Source: Bacteroidota bacterium
GTDB taxonomy: Bacteria > Bacteroidota > Bacteroidia > Bacteroidales > P3
Reading direction: 5' to 3'
Length of the DNA: 64,000 nucleotides
Assembly (NCBI GenBank): GCA_017860255.1
Contig: JAFNAR010000003.1
Coordinates: forward strand, 22,748 to 86,747
In this document: piece by piece, positions 25,537 to 37,096 of the stretch
Layout of the letters: each line of letters starts with the position of its first letter
Numbering within the stretch: position 1 is the stretch's first letter
Made by a program: the position numbers and the translations under genes
The notes under the pieces: generated by a model
Told to the model about the DNA's origin: nothing
Database searches by the model: none
Seen by the model: the letters and a program-made list of their open reading frames with translations, nothing else

Positions 25537-26520
25537 TTATGAATTTATTAGGTCAATAATAATTTTCTCAGTTGTGTAGCCTTCGGCTTGTGCGGAATAG
25601 TTTTGAACAATACGATGTCGTAATACTGAAATGGCTACTGCCTTTACGTCTTCAATGTCAGGAGAATATTTACCTTTTAGTGCTGCATAGCATTTTGCGC
25701 CTAAAATTAAATTTTGTGAGGCTCTTGGTCCTGCTCCCCATGAAAGGTATTTTTGAGCTATAGGATGTGCTTTGGAAGTTGAAACTCTTGTTTTCTCAAC
25801 CAATTTAACAGCATACTCGTAAACATTATCTGCAACAGGTAATTTCCTAACCAAATCTTGCATTGTTAGAATTTCTTCTTTTGAAAATACTGAGTTTACT
25901 TCTGTTATTTTACCTGTAGTGGTGCTTTTAAGTATATTTACTTCTTCTTCAAAACTTGGATAGTCTAACCAAAGCATAAACATAAATCTGTCTAGTTGAG
26001 CTTCTGGTAGGGGATATGTTCCTTCCTGCTCAATTGGGTTTTGTGTTGCAAGAACAAAAAATGGTTCTTCCAATTTATTAGTTACTCCAGATATGGTTAC
26101 AGACTTTTCTTGCATGGCTTCCAAAAGTGCTGCTTGAGTTTTGGGAGGAGTTCTATTTATTTCATCTGCCAATATTATATTTGCAAATATTGGCCCTTTA
26201 ATAAACTTGAACTTTCTATTTTCATCCAATACTTCATTACCTGTTATGTCGGAAGGCATCAAATCGGGAGTGAATTGAATTCTGTTGTAAGTTAGTCCTA
26301 AGGCTTGTGCAATAGTATTTACTAATAAAGTTTTTGCTAATCCAGGAACCCCAACCAATAGGCAATGTCCTTTTGAAAAGATTGAAATTAAAACTTGTTC
26401 AACTATATCTTCTTGTCCTATGATTATTTTGCCAATCTCTTGTTTTAAGAGTTTTGTTTTTTGCGTTAGAATATCTAATTGCTTTACATCTGACAATTGT
26501 TCATTTGACACAAGTTCCAT
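25537..26520 (-). CDS. MoxR-family AAA+ ATPase
   Basis: 327 residues. Walker A GVPGLAKT (residues 57-64), Walker B LADEINRTPPKTQAALLEAM, the sensor segment ATQNPIEQEGTYPLPEAQLDRFM and RASQNL near the C-terminus. MoxR ATPases act as chaperones in maturation of protein complexes, usually with VWA-domain proteins encoded beside them. No VWA gene is seen here; the neighbours are two foldases and an exported protein. The gap to the upstream foldase gene is 7 bp, so the genes are probably one transcript. Confidence 0.95.
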   Translation of the reverse strand: MELVSNEQLSDVKQLDILTQKTKLLKQEIGKIIIGQEDIVEQVLISIFSKGHCLLVGVPGLAKTLLVNTIAQALGLTYNRIQFTPDLMPSDITGNEVLDENRKFKFIKGPIFANIILADEINRTPPKTQAALLEAMQEKSVTISGVTNKLEEPFFVLATQNPIEQEGTYPLPEAQLDRFMFMLWLDYPSFEEEVNILKSTTTGKITEVNSVFSKEEILTMQDLVRKLPVADNVYEYAVKLVEKTRVSTSKAHPIAQKYLSWGAGPRASQNLILGAKCYAALKGKYSPDIEDVKAVAISVLRHRIVQNYSAQAEGYTTEKIIIDLINS

Positions 26521-26527
26521 AGTTTAA

Positions 26528-27877
26528 TTATTTTTTTATCCAGTTCATTTTAAATTCACAACCTTTGTATTCATCATCAATTCTGATATAGGTTTTAGAA
26601 ATTCTACTATTTGCCCAATCCAAAATAGCTTTTGTTTTTGCTGACTCTAAGACTGAATTATATATTTTGTCGTAGTCGTCTTTTAAATTTATCTTATGTT
26701 GAGGAATTTTTGTGGTAACCTTTATTAGTCTGTATGCTGAACCTAATTCAGTTTTGAAAAGATTTGGTCCAATAATATCTCCTTGATTATGCTTTTCGAA
26801 ATCAATTTTATCAAGGTTTTCCATTATTTCGTTAATGTTTTCTTTTGAAAAACGTGCACTTGCACTATAAGGATTAATAATTGCTCCTCCTGTTAGTTTG
26901 GATGCATCTTCTGAGTATTGCTTAATTGCATCCTCAAAGCTAATCTTATTTTCTTTAATTAAATTATTTATGCTATCCAAAGTAACTTTAGTTCTGTATA
27001 GTTCAATATTTGAAACTTTTGGTTGAAGAAGAATATGACGACAATTTACTAAATCTCCTCTTCTCTCAATCATTTGGATTATGTGAAATCCGTTTTTTGT
27101 TTCAAATACTTGTGAAACTTCTCCTTCACGAAGAGAGAAAGCAACTGATTCAAACTCTCCAACCATTGTACCTCTTGAGAAAAATCCTAATTCTCCACCT
27201 TTTTTTGCAGATGCAGGATCTTCAGAATATAGAGTTGCTATTGTAGAAAATTTATCTCCTTTTAATATTCTTTCTCTGTATCCATTTAGTCTTTCTTTAA
27301 TAAGTTGTTTCTCTTCCTCAGATATTTTTGGAAGAATAACAATTTGTGAAAATTCGTATTCTTGTTGAACAATAGGAAGACTATCTGCGGGAATATTATT
27401 ATAATAATTAGTTACTTCATTTGGAGTAACTTTAACATCGACAGTTAATTTACCACTTATTTCATTTATTAAAATATTCTCTTTTATTAGCTCCTGATAA
27501 TATTCTTTAATCTCACTAACAGATTTGTTCATTTGCTTCTCCAAAACTTCTCTTGAGCCTGCTTGACGAATCATATAATTGATTCTATTATCCATTTCCC
27601 TATTTACTTGTTCTTGGGTAACATTTACAGAATCTATTTGTGCTTGATGAAGCATAAGCTTATTGATTAATAGGCCTTCTAAAATATCACATTTTTCAGC
27701 ATAGGCATCATCAACTATTCCATAACGTTGTTTTTGTTGTAAAAAAGAAGTTTCAAGCTCGGAGTGTTTAATCATATTCTTACCCACAACAGCAATTACT
27801 TTGTCTAATACGTTTGTTTGTGAAAAAACAGATATGTTAGTTAAACAGATTAGACTGATTAAAATAATTTTTTTCAT
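26528..27877 (-). CDS. SurA-like periplasmic peptidyl-prolyl isomerase
   Basis: 449 residues, signal peptide at 1-19 (SVFSQ). A SurA N-terminal-type helical domain (VLDKVIAVVGKNMIKHSELE, then LEGLLINKLMLHQAQID) is followed by two parvulin-type segments: YEFSQIVILPKISEEEKQ..., with PASAKKGGELGFFSRGTM and VFETKNGFHIIQMIE, and a second degenerate one (RHILLQP... GGAIIN). The protein helps fold or escort outer-membrane proteins. It sits 10 bp after a second foldase gene and 7 bp before MoxR. Confidence 0.93.
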   Translation of the reverse strand: MKKIILISLICLTNISVFSQTNVLDKVIAVVGKNMIKHSELETSFLQQKQRYGIVDDAYAEKCDILEGLLINKLMLHQAQIDSVNVTQEQVNREMDNRINYMIRQAGSREVLEKQMNKSVSEIKEYYQELIKENILINEISGKLTVDVKVTPNEVTNYYNNIPADSLPIVQQEYEFSQIVILPKISEEEKQLIKERLNGYRERILKGDKFSTIATLYSEDPASAKKGGELGFFSRGTMVGEFESVAFSLREGEVSQVFETKNGFHIIQMIERRGDLVNCRHILLQPKVSNIELYRTKVTLDSINNLIKENKISFEDAIKQYSEDASKLTGGAIINPYSASARFSKENINEIMENLDKIDFEKHNQGDIIGPNLFKTELGSAYRLIKVTTKIPQHKINLKDDYDKIYNSVLESAKTKAILDWANSRISKTYIRIDDEYKGCEFKMNWIKK

Positions 27878-27887
27878 TAAATAATTT

Positions 27888-29891
27888 TTAGTTGGTTATG
27901 GAATTTAGAACGTTTTGATTAACCTTAAATGTATAATTTGCTCTTAAATATTTTATCCATTCGGCTTCTAAATACTCTTGATAGTCTGAAGTAACAATAC
28001 CTTTTGCTTCTGATAAGGTTTTATTTGTTGGAGTTAATTGTTGATGAACAATTACTATATGATTTCTTTTGTCAATTTGAATAGGTTCACTTATTCCTAA
28101 TGTCCAATTTGTCATATCAATAATCTTATTTTCTCCTCTTTCATACTTGCCCCATTTGAAATCAAAATACTCAATTTTCTTTTCTTTGATTTTAAATTTC
28201 TTTGCAAGCATTTCAATTATTTCTTCATTTGTCTTTTTCTTCTTTATTCCTTTTTGAATAACTTTTTTTGCTTTTTTCAAATCAATGTCTTTGTAGAAAT
28301 TAAATACAGTTGCATCTGCTCTGTCTTTCCACATATAATTATTTCGATTTTTGTCGAAGTAATTACTTAAACCAACGCTATCATTAATTGACTTGTTCCA
28401 AACAAACTTATCAGTTATAGAAAAAATTAATATTCCATCTCTAAACTCATCAATAGTTACTTTTAGTTCAGGATATTTTGTTTCAAGTTTTGAGTCTGCA
28501 AAATTTAAAACTTTTTCATCAGCAATCTTCCTGTAAATATTATTTACATAGGTAGGGATATATTCTGGAGTTTGGTTTTGTTGAATTTTTTCAATTCCTT
28601 TTGCAAAATCTTTTTGAGTAAAAGTTAAATCTCCAATTGTAAAAATGGTTTCTTTGCCTTCAAATCTTTCTGGAACTTGCCAATTTTTAACAAAAACAGA
28701 ATCAGTAACAATTTTAATTACTGCATCCAATTTAGATAAATCTTCATTAAAATTATATTCTACTTTGCTTTTCTTTATAAACTCTTCAATAGTTCTATAA
28801 CTTCTAACATCTTTAGAAATTCTTTGCTCAATTGTAGGCCTTTGAGCTTCTAAACTTTCAACAGGATTTAATTGTATAGGCTTAATTATATGCCATCCAT
28901 ATCTTGTTTCGAAAGGTTTAGTGTAGGAATTAATTGGAGTTTGCATAATCATTTCTGTATATTCAACAGGCATATTAAAAACTCTTTGAGATGCTAAAAT
29001 TCCTTGTTTTTTTGAAGAATATCTGTCATCTGAGTATTTTGAAGCAACTGAGTCAAAAGAAATATTGTTTTGAAGGTCTGAGTAAGCATTTTCAATTAAT
29101 CTTTTTGATTCTTCTTTGCTCCCATGATTATCAAAATTCACCCAAATATGAGCAATCGTACATGTTGAAAATGGAGCTGGTTTTCTATCAGTTAGTTTAA
29201 TTATATGGTAACCTCTTTGAGAACGTACAGGCATTGACAATTCATTTATTTTTAAATTGTAACATGCTGTTTCAAATGGATAAATCATATTAAAAGCTGA
29301 GAAATATCCCAAATCTCCTCTGTTTCCTTTTACAACATTGCTTGATTCTGGTCTTGTTTGGTCTTTTGCAGAAGGGTCATCAGAGTATGTTACTGCCAAT
29401 TCTCCAAAATCTTCTCCTTTTAAAATTCTATTTCTAATATTTAGAGCTTTATTATAAGCTTCCAAAGTATCTTTTGGAGTTGCATTTGCTGGAATTAAAA
29501 TAAGTATATGGGACGCTCTAACAATTTCTTTTGAACGTTCATAAGCTTCTTGTACCAAACTTTCAGTTACTGTTTTGTCATTTAAGTATGGTTCAACTAA
29601 TTGCTTTCTATATGAATTAACTTCATTTTTATATTCAGTAAGAGTGTCTAATCCTAATTTTCTAGCCTCTGCTAATTTCAACTTAAAGTTAATGAATAAG
29701 TCAAGATATTCATTTAAATCTTTTTTGATTATTTTTTTATCAGGATTTGGATTGTTTCGTTGATACATATCAACAAATTCTTTCTTTGATATTTTTTCTC
29801 CTGCAACTTCAATAACTATATCATTGTCTGTTTGAGCATAAGTTATTAAAGCGATGAAACTAAATAATAATAAACCAATTAATTTTTTCAT
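27888..29891 (-). CDS. Large multi-domain PpiC/SurA-type peptidyl-prolyl isomerase
   Basis: 667 residues, signal peptide 1-19 (LITYAQ). Near residues 120-235 a parvulin domain is clear: ASHILILIPANATPKD, DFGELAVTYSDDPSA, RGDLGYFSAFNMIYPFE and PVRSQRGYHIIKLTDR; a second follows (AHIWVNFDNHG..., RYGWHIIKPIQL). The long C-terminal part (about 340-667) has no clear domain. It is probably a periplasmic chaperone for outer-membrane proteins. Located 13 bp after guaB, it is the first of a foldase pair. Confidence 0.93.
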   Translation of the reverse strand: MKKLIGLLLFSFIALITYAQTDNDIVIEVAGEKISKKEFVDMYQRNNPNPDKKIIKKDLNEYLDLFINFKLKLAEARKLGLDTLTEYKNEVNSYRKQLVEPYLNDKTVTESLVQEAYERSKEIVRASHILILIPANATPKDTLEAYNKALNIRNRILKGEDFGELAVTYSDDPSAKDQTRPESSNVVKGNRGDLGYFSAFNMIYPFETACYNLKINELSMPVRSQRGYHIIKLTDRKPAPFSTCTIAHIWVNFDNHGSKEESKRLIENAYSDLQNNISFDSVASKYSDDRYSSKKQGILASQRVFNMPVEYTEMIMQTPINSYTKPFETRYGWHIIKPIQLNPVESLEAQRPTIEQRISKDVRSYRTIEEFIKKSKVEYNFNEDLSKLDAVIKIVTDSVFVKNWQVPERFEGKETIFTIGDLTFTQKDFAKGIEKIQQNQTPEYIPTYVNNIYRKIADEKVLNFADSKLETKYPELKVTIDEFRDGILIFSITDKFVWNKSINDSVGLSNYFDKNRNNYMWKDRADATVFNFYKDIDLKKAKKVIQKGIKKKKTNEEIIEMLAKKFKIKEKKIEYFDFKWGKYERGENKIIDMTNWTLGISEPIQIDKRNHIVIVHQQLTPTNKTLSEAKGIVTSDYQEYLEAEWIKYLRANYTFKVNQNVLNSITN

Positions 29892-29904
29892 AGAAGTTTA
29901 ATTT

Positions 29905-31455
<1,551 letters not shown>

Positions 31456-31642
31456 TTATCTATTAGATTGTTAGTCTATTAAATAGTTCACATAACATTA
31501 ACTGATTAAATGAAATCTTTATTTGATTTTTGCATAATTTATTTTGATTTATTTTTTTGAAAATTCACTTTGAAATTTCTTTTGATAAGAAATAAGTTTA
31601 TCAAACCCTTATTATAATTCATAAAGATAAGGATAAAGTTTT

Positions 31643-31680
31643 ACATCCTGCTACCATGTAGACTACATCCTGCCACCATG
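31643..31680. repeat. Two 16-bp direct repeats, 22-bp period
   Basis: ACATCCTGCTACCATG (31643-31658) and ACATCCTGCCACCATG (31665-31680) differ at one base. They are GC-richer than the surroundings and lie between the divergent guaB and C25 protease genes. Either operator sites or a small tandem repeat. The rest of the 31403-31855 gap holds no gene. Confidence 0.7.
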
Positions 31681-31689
31681 CAAAATTTA

Positions 31690-31743
31690 TTCTTGATTTA
31701 AATAAATTATCTCTTGAATTAAATAAATTTTTTCTTGTTTTTC
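31690..31743. repeat. 21-bp tandem repeat (AT-rich)
   Basis: Units TTCTTGATTTAAATAAATTAT (31690-31710) and CTCTTGAATTAAATAAATTTT (31711-31731) plus a partial third beginning TTCTTG. The period is two helical turns, close to that of the adjacent 22-bp repeats. Confidence 0.5.
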
Positions 31744-31855
31744 GAAGATTATAATTGACTAAATAAAATATACAGGAGTTATAACTTTTTATTATTGTTC
31801 GAGCTGATTAGTAATTTTTTATGAGTATTGATGTCTAAGATATTAAAAATGATTG

Positions 31856-31863
31856 TACCTTTG
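31856..31863 (+). promoter_or_regulatory. Promoter -7 element for the C25 protease
   Basis: TACCTTTG followed by TAC, 24 bases before the ATG at 31888. The position argues against a TTG at 31879 as start. Confidence 0.6.
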
Positions 31864-31887
31864 TACACTTAATCTAAGTTGTTTTCT

Positions 31888-34800
31888 ATGAAAAAGATTT
31901 TTTTTGTTACTTCAATTTTTTTGTTATTTGCTACAAATTTAACATTAAAAGCGCAGAATATCATTGGTTATAATAATATAATAAATTCTATTCCTTCATT
32001 AAAGGAATCAATGGAAGATTTATCTTTCTCTCAAAAATTTGATTTTTTGAGATTGGATACAATAAAAACAGATAACGGAGTCTTCTTGAAATTTTATATG
32101 GGAGAAGATTTTGGAAGAACTCAAAAGGTAGGAGCACCTGAGCTTCCAACTTATAATAGATTAATTGAAATTCCTTATGGAGCTGAAATTCAGATTGAAT
32201 ATAAGAATATTGTTTCTGAATCAATTTCTTTAGATAAATATGGTAATTATAAAGTAATTCCATCTCAAAAATCTCTTTCAAAGAGTAAGGATTTTGAACC
32301 ATTTATTATTGATGAAAAAGTATATTCTTCTAATGCTTTTGTTGGAAATGATTTGGTTAGAGTTGAACAATTAGGATTTATGTCTTCTATGCGATTGGCT
32401 CGTTTGGTTATATCTCCAATTAAATATAACCCAGTTAAAAATGTTATTGAAATTGTTAGATATTTTGAAGTAACTATTAAGTTTGTTAATGCAGATATAA
32501 AAGCAACAATTAATGCTAAAAGAATTTATAATAATCAACAATCATCATTTTTAAAGTCTAAATTATTAAATAGTAAAAATATTTCTTCAACAGTTTCAGA
32601 TTCTCCGTTAAATCGCCCTTTAAAGATGATTATTCTTTCTGATCCTATGTTCACTGATGTACTTCAACCTTATATTAAATGGAAAAGAGAAAAAGGATTT
32701 GAGATTATTGAAGTATATAAAGGACAAACAAATGTTGGAACAACAAATTCTTCAATGAAATCTTATTTGAAATCATTATGGGATAATGCGACTTCAGAAT
32801 CACCTGCTGCTGATTATCTTTTAATTTGTGGTGATGTTCAACAAATACCTAATTTCGATGCTACAACTGATGCAAGTAATCCAGCTCCAACAGATTTATA
32901 TTATGCTGAATATACAGGAGATTTTTTGCCAGATGTTTTCTATGGTAGATTTTCTGCACAAACTGTTTCTCAAATGCAAGCAATTGTTAATAAGACAATG
33001 AATTATGAAAAATATCTAATTCAAGATACTTCTTATTTAAGAAAAACACTTTTAGTAGCAGGTAAAGAAACTTCAGCACATCCTACAATTTGTGGAAATG
33101 GTCAAGTAAATTATGCTAAGAATTATTTAATAAATAATCCTTCAACTGATACTTTAGTTTATTATAATCCAGCATCAGGAAACTATTCAAGTCAAATAAT
33201 TGATAGTATTTCAAGAAATGGCTATTCTTTTATTAATTATACTGCACATTGCGATGCTACAGGTTGGTCATCTCCATCAATTACATCAACAAATATTAAT
33301 AATAACATAAATAATACAGGTAAATTACCTTTGTTTATTAATAACTGTTGTTTGTCAAGTAGATTTAATGAAAGCGAATGTTTTGGGGAATCAATATTAA
33401 GAGCTAATAATAAAGGGGGAATAGGAGCTATTGGTGGAAGCAATTATACTTACTGGGATGAAGATTTTTATTGGTCAGTTGGAAGTAAGTCTATTAACTT
33501 AAATCCAGTTTATGATTCTAATAATTTAGGAGCATATGATAGATTATTCCATAAGTATAATGAACCATTTAATAGATGGTACATAACTTGTGGTCAAATT
33601 ATGCAAGCAGGGAATTTAGCTGTTACACAAAGTGGTTCTAATTATACAGATTATTATTGGGAAATTTATCATCTAATGGGAGATCCTTCTATTATGCCTT
33701 ATGTTGGACTTCCAAAAACAATTATAAATAATATTCCAGATACAATTGCACTTAGTTCGTCAAATATTCAAATACAAACTGATGCTTATGCATTTGTTGG
33801 CCTTTCTAAAAATGGAGTTTTGATTGGAGCTTCACAAGCTGATGAGAATGGATTAGCAGATATTAATTTTATTTCTCAGCTTAATCAACCTGGATATTTA
33901 AAAGTTGTTATAACTAATCAATTTTCCAAACCAATTATTGATTCTATAGCAGTAGCTACTCCAAACTATCCTTTAATTAATATTAGTAACATTAAGTATA
34001 CTAATAATCAGTCTCAAGAGGTAACTCTTTTGAATAATAATGAAGAATACTTTGTGAATTTTACTCTTTCTAATTTAGGATCTGTATCAATTGATAGTGT
34101 TGATTTGTCAATGTTTAATTCTAATAACCTAATATTTTTAGATTCAGCAGAGTATATAGGTAATGTTGGAGCTCTTTCAAGTCAACAAATTCAAAATAAA
34201 TTTAGGGTTAAGGTTATTGATGGATTAGAAGATAAGAGTATATTAGGATATAATTTTAAGATTCATGGAGAAAATAACTATTTGTTAAATAAAGTTTTCT
34301 CTGCAAAAGCTTCATGCCCTAATATTGTTGTAGAAAATTTATCAATCACAATTGATACAGCTAATAGTTCTTTTGTTGGAGATGAAATTATAATAAGATT
34401 TGATGTTAAGAATACAGGAAATAATATTTCAGATGTCGGTAATGTTTTTCTTAACAATATTTCATCTAATCTTACTTATGTTTCTAATGATAGTTTGCCA
34501 TTAAATTCATTGTCTCCAAACGCATACTCTTCATATGAGTTCAGGCTTAATTTTAATCCTGAAAATCAGCAGAATGATATTATTGGATTTAGATTGGGTG
34601 CTATTGCAAATCTTTATGGAGATGCAAAACGTTATGATTCAATTCCAATTATAGGTAATATTGAAACTTTCGAAACAGGAAATTTGAATTCTTTTGCATG
34701 GGAGAATATATCAGCAATTCCTTGGGTGATTGATAATAATCCAAATAATTTATATACTGGAAGCTATTCAATGAAATCAGGTTCAATTTCAAATAATAGT

Positions 34801-35334
34801 AAAACAACTTTAAGTGTTAATTTTACATCAATTATAAATGATAGTATTGTGTTCTATATGAGAACTTCAACTGAACAAAACTATGATGTCTTAAGATTCT
34901 ATATTGATAATATTATTGTTTTAGAAACTACAGGAGAAATACCTTGGAAAAGATATTCCTTTGCAGTAAATCAAGGAGAACATAATTTTAAATGGGAATA
35001 TGAGAAAGACTATTCTCAATCAGGAGGAAGTGATGCTATTTGGATTGATAATGTTGACTTCCCATTAAATGGAATAGTGCTTTCAAATAATAATTTGAGT
35101 AATAATACAGACAATATAGTAGTATACCCTAACCCAGCACAGGATTTCTTTGTTGTATCTAATTTAGATAAAGATTCTACAATTAAGTTGTTTGATTCTT
35201 TGGGAAGACTTGTATTTACCTCCAAAAAGAATGATAATACAATAAATACATCAAGTTTAAAGAGTGGAGTTTATTATCTTTCAATAGTAAAAGATAATAG
35301 TAATATTACCAAGAAAATTATTATTTCTAAGTAA
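31888..35334 (+). CDS. C25-family (gingipain-like) cysteine protease, T9SS substrate
   Basis: 1148 residues from ATG 31888. Signal peptide (1-22, ending KAQ), an N-terminal propeptide-like region, then a C25 peptidase domain (about 240-620) with YLLICGDV, the catalytic His in NYTAHCDATGW (H454) and the Cys in FINNCCLSSRF (C487 or C488), followed by ECFGESILR. Several Ig-like or CARDB-like repeats follow (about 640-960). The last 75 residues form a type A C-terminal sorting domain (VVYPNPAQDFF..., IKLFDSLGRLV..., SGVYYLSI, KKIIISK), the T9SS export signal. It is likely a surface or secreted protease; the T9SS genes are in this same window. Confidence 0.92.
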   Translation: MKKIFFVTSIFLLFATNLTLKAQNIIGYNNIINSIPSLKESMEDLSFSQKFDFLRLDTIKTDNGVFLKFYMGEDFGRTQKVGAPELPTYNRLIEIPYGAEIQIEYKNIVSESISLDKYGNYKVIPSQKSLSKSKDFEPFIIDEKVYSSNAFVGNDLVRVEQLGFMSSMRLARLVISPIKYNPVKNVIEIVRYFEVTIKFVNADIKATINAKRIYNNQQSSFLKSKLLNSKNISSTVSDSPLNRPLKMIILSDPMFTDVLQPYIKWKREKGFEIIEVYKGQTNVGTTNSSMKSYLKSLWDNATSESPAADYLLICGDVQQIPNFDATTDASNPAPTDLYYAEYTGDFLPDVFYGRFSAQTVSQMQAIVNKTMNYEKYLIQDTSYLRKTLLVAGKETSAHPTICGNGQVNYAKNYLINNPSTDTLVYYNPASGNYSSQIIDSISRNGYSFINYTAHCDATGWSSPSITSTNINNNINNTGKLPLFINNCCLSSRFNESECFGESILRANNKGGIGAIGGSNYTYWDEDFYWSVGSKSINLNPVYDSNNLGAYDRLFHKYNEPFNRWYITCGQIMQAGNLAVTQSGSNYTDYYWEIYHLMGDPSIMPYVGLPKTIINNIPDTIALSSSNIQIQTDAYAFVGLSKNGVLIGASQADENGLADINFISQLNQPGYLKVVITNQFSKPIIDSIAVATPNYPLINISNIKYTNNQSQEVTLLNNNEEYFVNFTLSNLGSVSIDSVDLSMFNSNNLIFLDSAEYIGNVGALSSQQIQNKFRVKVIDGLEDKSILGYNFKIHGENNYLLNKVFSAKASCPNIVVENLSITIDTANSSFVGDEIIIRFDVKNTGNNISDVGNVFLNNISSNLTYVSNDSLPLNSLSPNAYSSYEFRLNFNPENQQNDIIGFRLGAIANLYGDAKRYDSIPIIGNIETFETGNLNSFAWENISAIPWVIDNNPNNLYTGSYSMKSGSISNNSKTTLSVNFTSIINDSIVFYMRTSTEQNYDVLRFYIDNIIVLETTGEIPWKRYSFAVNQGEHNFKWEYEKDYSQSGGSDAIWIDNVDFPLNGIVLSNNNLSNNTDNIVVYPNPAQDFFVVSNLDKDSTIKLFDSLGRLVFTSKKNDNTINTSSLKSGVYYLSIVKDNSNITKKIIISK

Positions 35335-35339
35335 AAGTG

Positions 35340-36179
35340 ATGCAGGATTCTGTTAGCTACAAGTCTGATTCTATTTCGAGTAATCAAATAGCAAACCCTC
35401 TATTTGTTATTCCTGATTCGCTAAAAAGCGAATCTAATACTATTAGTTTTAAGCAATATATTAAAATATTAAATGATTATACTCCCGTTTTGGTTGAGAG
35501 AAAATCTTTATTCAAATACAAAAACTATTACGTAGGTAAAGATATAAAAATAATTGAAAGGAATGTTAATCCTACACATGGATGGATATTCGGATTAATT
35601 TTTATTTCAATTCTAATTTATAGTATTTTGATTAAAGCCTTTTATTCAAAGATTAAACTTATTGTAAAAGGAGTTTTTTCTAATATTACTGTATTCTCAA
35701 TCTCTATTTTTCTTTTTGCCCCTATATTTTCATTGTTGGTTTATGCTCCATTGAGTTATTATAATTATTTAAATTATTCTCATATTAATTCTCATTTCGG
35801 AACATATTTACTAATTGTTTTAGTCGTCTTGATCTTTTATTTAATAAAATATGTCTTGATTTATTTCTTTGGATTATTATTTCGACAAGAGACTTTATGT
35901 GCTAAATACAATTTTAACCAAACCCTTTTTCTTATTACTGATGGTTTAGTTTTAATCCCTTTTGTCTTTTTGTTCTATTTTTTGCCAAATAATCTTCAAT
36001 ATTCAATGCTAATAGCAATTATTATTGCAATTGGTATATTGTTCTTATTTAGATTATTAAGAGGCTTTACTTTGGTTTTCAAGAATACAAAAGCTTCTCA
36101 ATTCTATTTATTTGTTTATCTTTGCACAGTTGAATTTCTACCAATAATAATAATATATAAATATCTATTTTCGTATTAA
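35340..36179 (+). CDS. DUF4271-family membrane protein
   Basis: 279 residues from the ATG at 35340 (an overlapping GTG lies one codon upstream). A cytoplasmic or periplasmic N-terminal 90 residues precede about six membrane segments (near 85-100, 115-135, 152-175, 193-210, 215-235, 250-275). The THGWIFGLIF start of the membrane part and its place directly before hemD match the Bacteroidota DUF4271 family, whose function is unknown. It follows the C25 protease by 5 bp. Confidence 0.8.
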   Translation: MQDSVSYKSDSISSNQIANPLFVIPDSLKSESNTISFKQYIKILNDYTPVLVERKSLFKYKNYYVGKDIKIIERNVNPTHGWIFGLIFISILIYSILIKAFYSKIKLIVKGVFSNITVFSISIFLFAPIFSLLVYAPLSYYNYLNYSHINSHFGTYLLIVLVVLIFYLIKYVLIYFFGLLFRQETLCAKYNFNQTLFLITDGLVLIPFVFLFYFLPNNLQYSMLIAIIIAIGILFLFRLLRGFTLVFKNTKASQFYLFVYLCTVEFLPIIIIYKYLFSY

Positions 36180-36200
36180 TTAAGTTTTTAGCCAATAGTT

Positions 36201-37085
36201 ATGAGCAAGCAAATAATTAAAAATGTTCTTATTTCTCAACCAGCTCCTGCTGATATTGACAAATCACAATATAAAGTATTAATAGATAAACATAATCTTA
36301 ATCTTACATTTAATAAATTCTTTGATGTAGTTGGTGTCACTAACAAAGAATACAGAGACTCAAAAGTTAGTATATTAGATCATTCTGCAGTAATTGTTAC
36401 AAGCAAGTTGGCTGTTGACAACTACTTTAGATTAGCTAAAGAATTACGTTTAGTTATACCAGAATCAATGAAGTTTTTCTGTGTTTCAGAAAGTATTGCA
36501 AATTACTTGCAAAACTATATTCAATACAGAAAAAGAAAAATATTTTATGGAAAACTTCAGTTTTCAGAACTAATTAGTGTTATAACAAAGCATAAGAACG
36601 AAACATTCCTATATCCTTGTTCTGAAGAAACTACTCCTGAGAATTTTAAGCTTTTAGACAAGGCTAAGATAACATATACAAAATCTGTTATGTACCGTTC
36701 AGTGCCTAAGAACTTAAGTGATGTTGACATTAAGAAATTTGATTTAGTGGTAATGTTTAGCCCAATTGGAGTTAAATCATTTATACAAAGTTTCAAACCA
36801 TCTGATTATGAAAAAGTAGTTGTTGCTGCTTTTGGTTCAACAACTCAAGTTGCTCTTAAAGAAGCTAAAATTAGAACTTTGATTCCTGCACCAACTATTG
36901 AGGCTCCATCAATGATTATGGCAATTGATAGATATCTTTCATTTACTGCAAATGAGTTGGAAGAGTATAAATTAAAAATAGAAGAAGAATTTAATAAAAA
37001 ACCAGAGAAGAAAGCTCCAGCATCATTAAAAATTACTACAAAAAAAACTGCCAAAACTCAAGCTGAAAAGCCAAAGTCAAAATAA
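36201..37085 (+). CDS. Uroporphyrinogen-III synthase family protein
   Basis: 294 residues. HemD-like two-domain fold: ILISQPAPAD at the start, then VTNKEYRDSKVSILDHSAVIVTSKLAVDNYF, FLYPCSEETTPENF, VYRSVP-like segment (MYRSVPKNLSDVD) and VVMFSPIGVKSFIQSFKPSDY, VVAAFGSTTQVALKEAKIRTLIPAPTIEAPSMI. A Lys-rich tail (residues 265-294) is added. In Bacteroidota a HemD-like gene next to DUF4271 and rnpA is common; whether it makes uroporphyrinogen III here is not certain since no other heme gene is in the window. Confidence 0.85.
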   Translation: MSKQIIKNVLISQPAPADIDKSQYKVLIDKHNLNLTFNKFFDVVGVTNKEYRDSKVSILDHSAVIVTSKLAVDNYFRLAKELRLVIPESMKFFCVSESIANYLQNYIQYRKRKIFYGKLQFSELISVITKHKNETFLYPCSEETTPENFKLLDKAKITYTKSVMYRSVPKNLSDVDIKKFDLVVMFSPIGVKSFIQSFKPSDYEKVVVAAFGSTTQVALKEAKIRTLIPAPTIEAPSMIMAIDRYLSFTANELEEYKLKIEEEFNKKPEKKAPASLKITTKKTAKTQAEKPKSK

Positions 37086-37096
37086 ATCTTGGCTAA

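Noticed and set aside
31690..31743. CRISPR-like leader or repeat
   Set aside because: Only two to three imperfect AT-rich units, no spacers and no cas genes.
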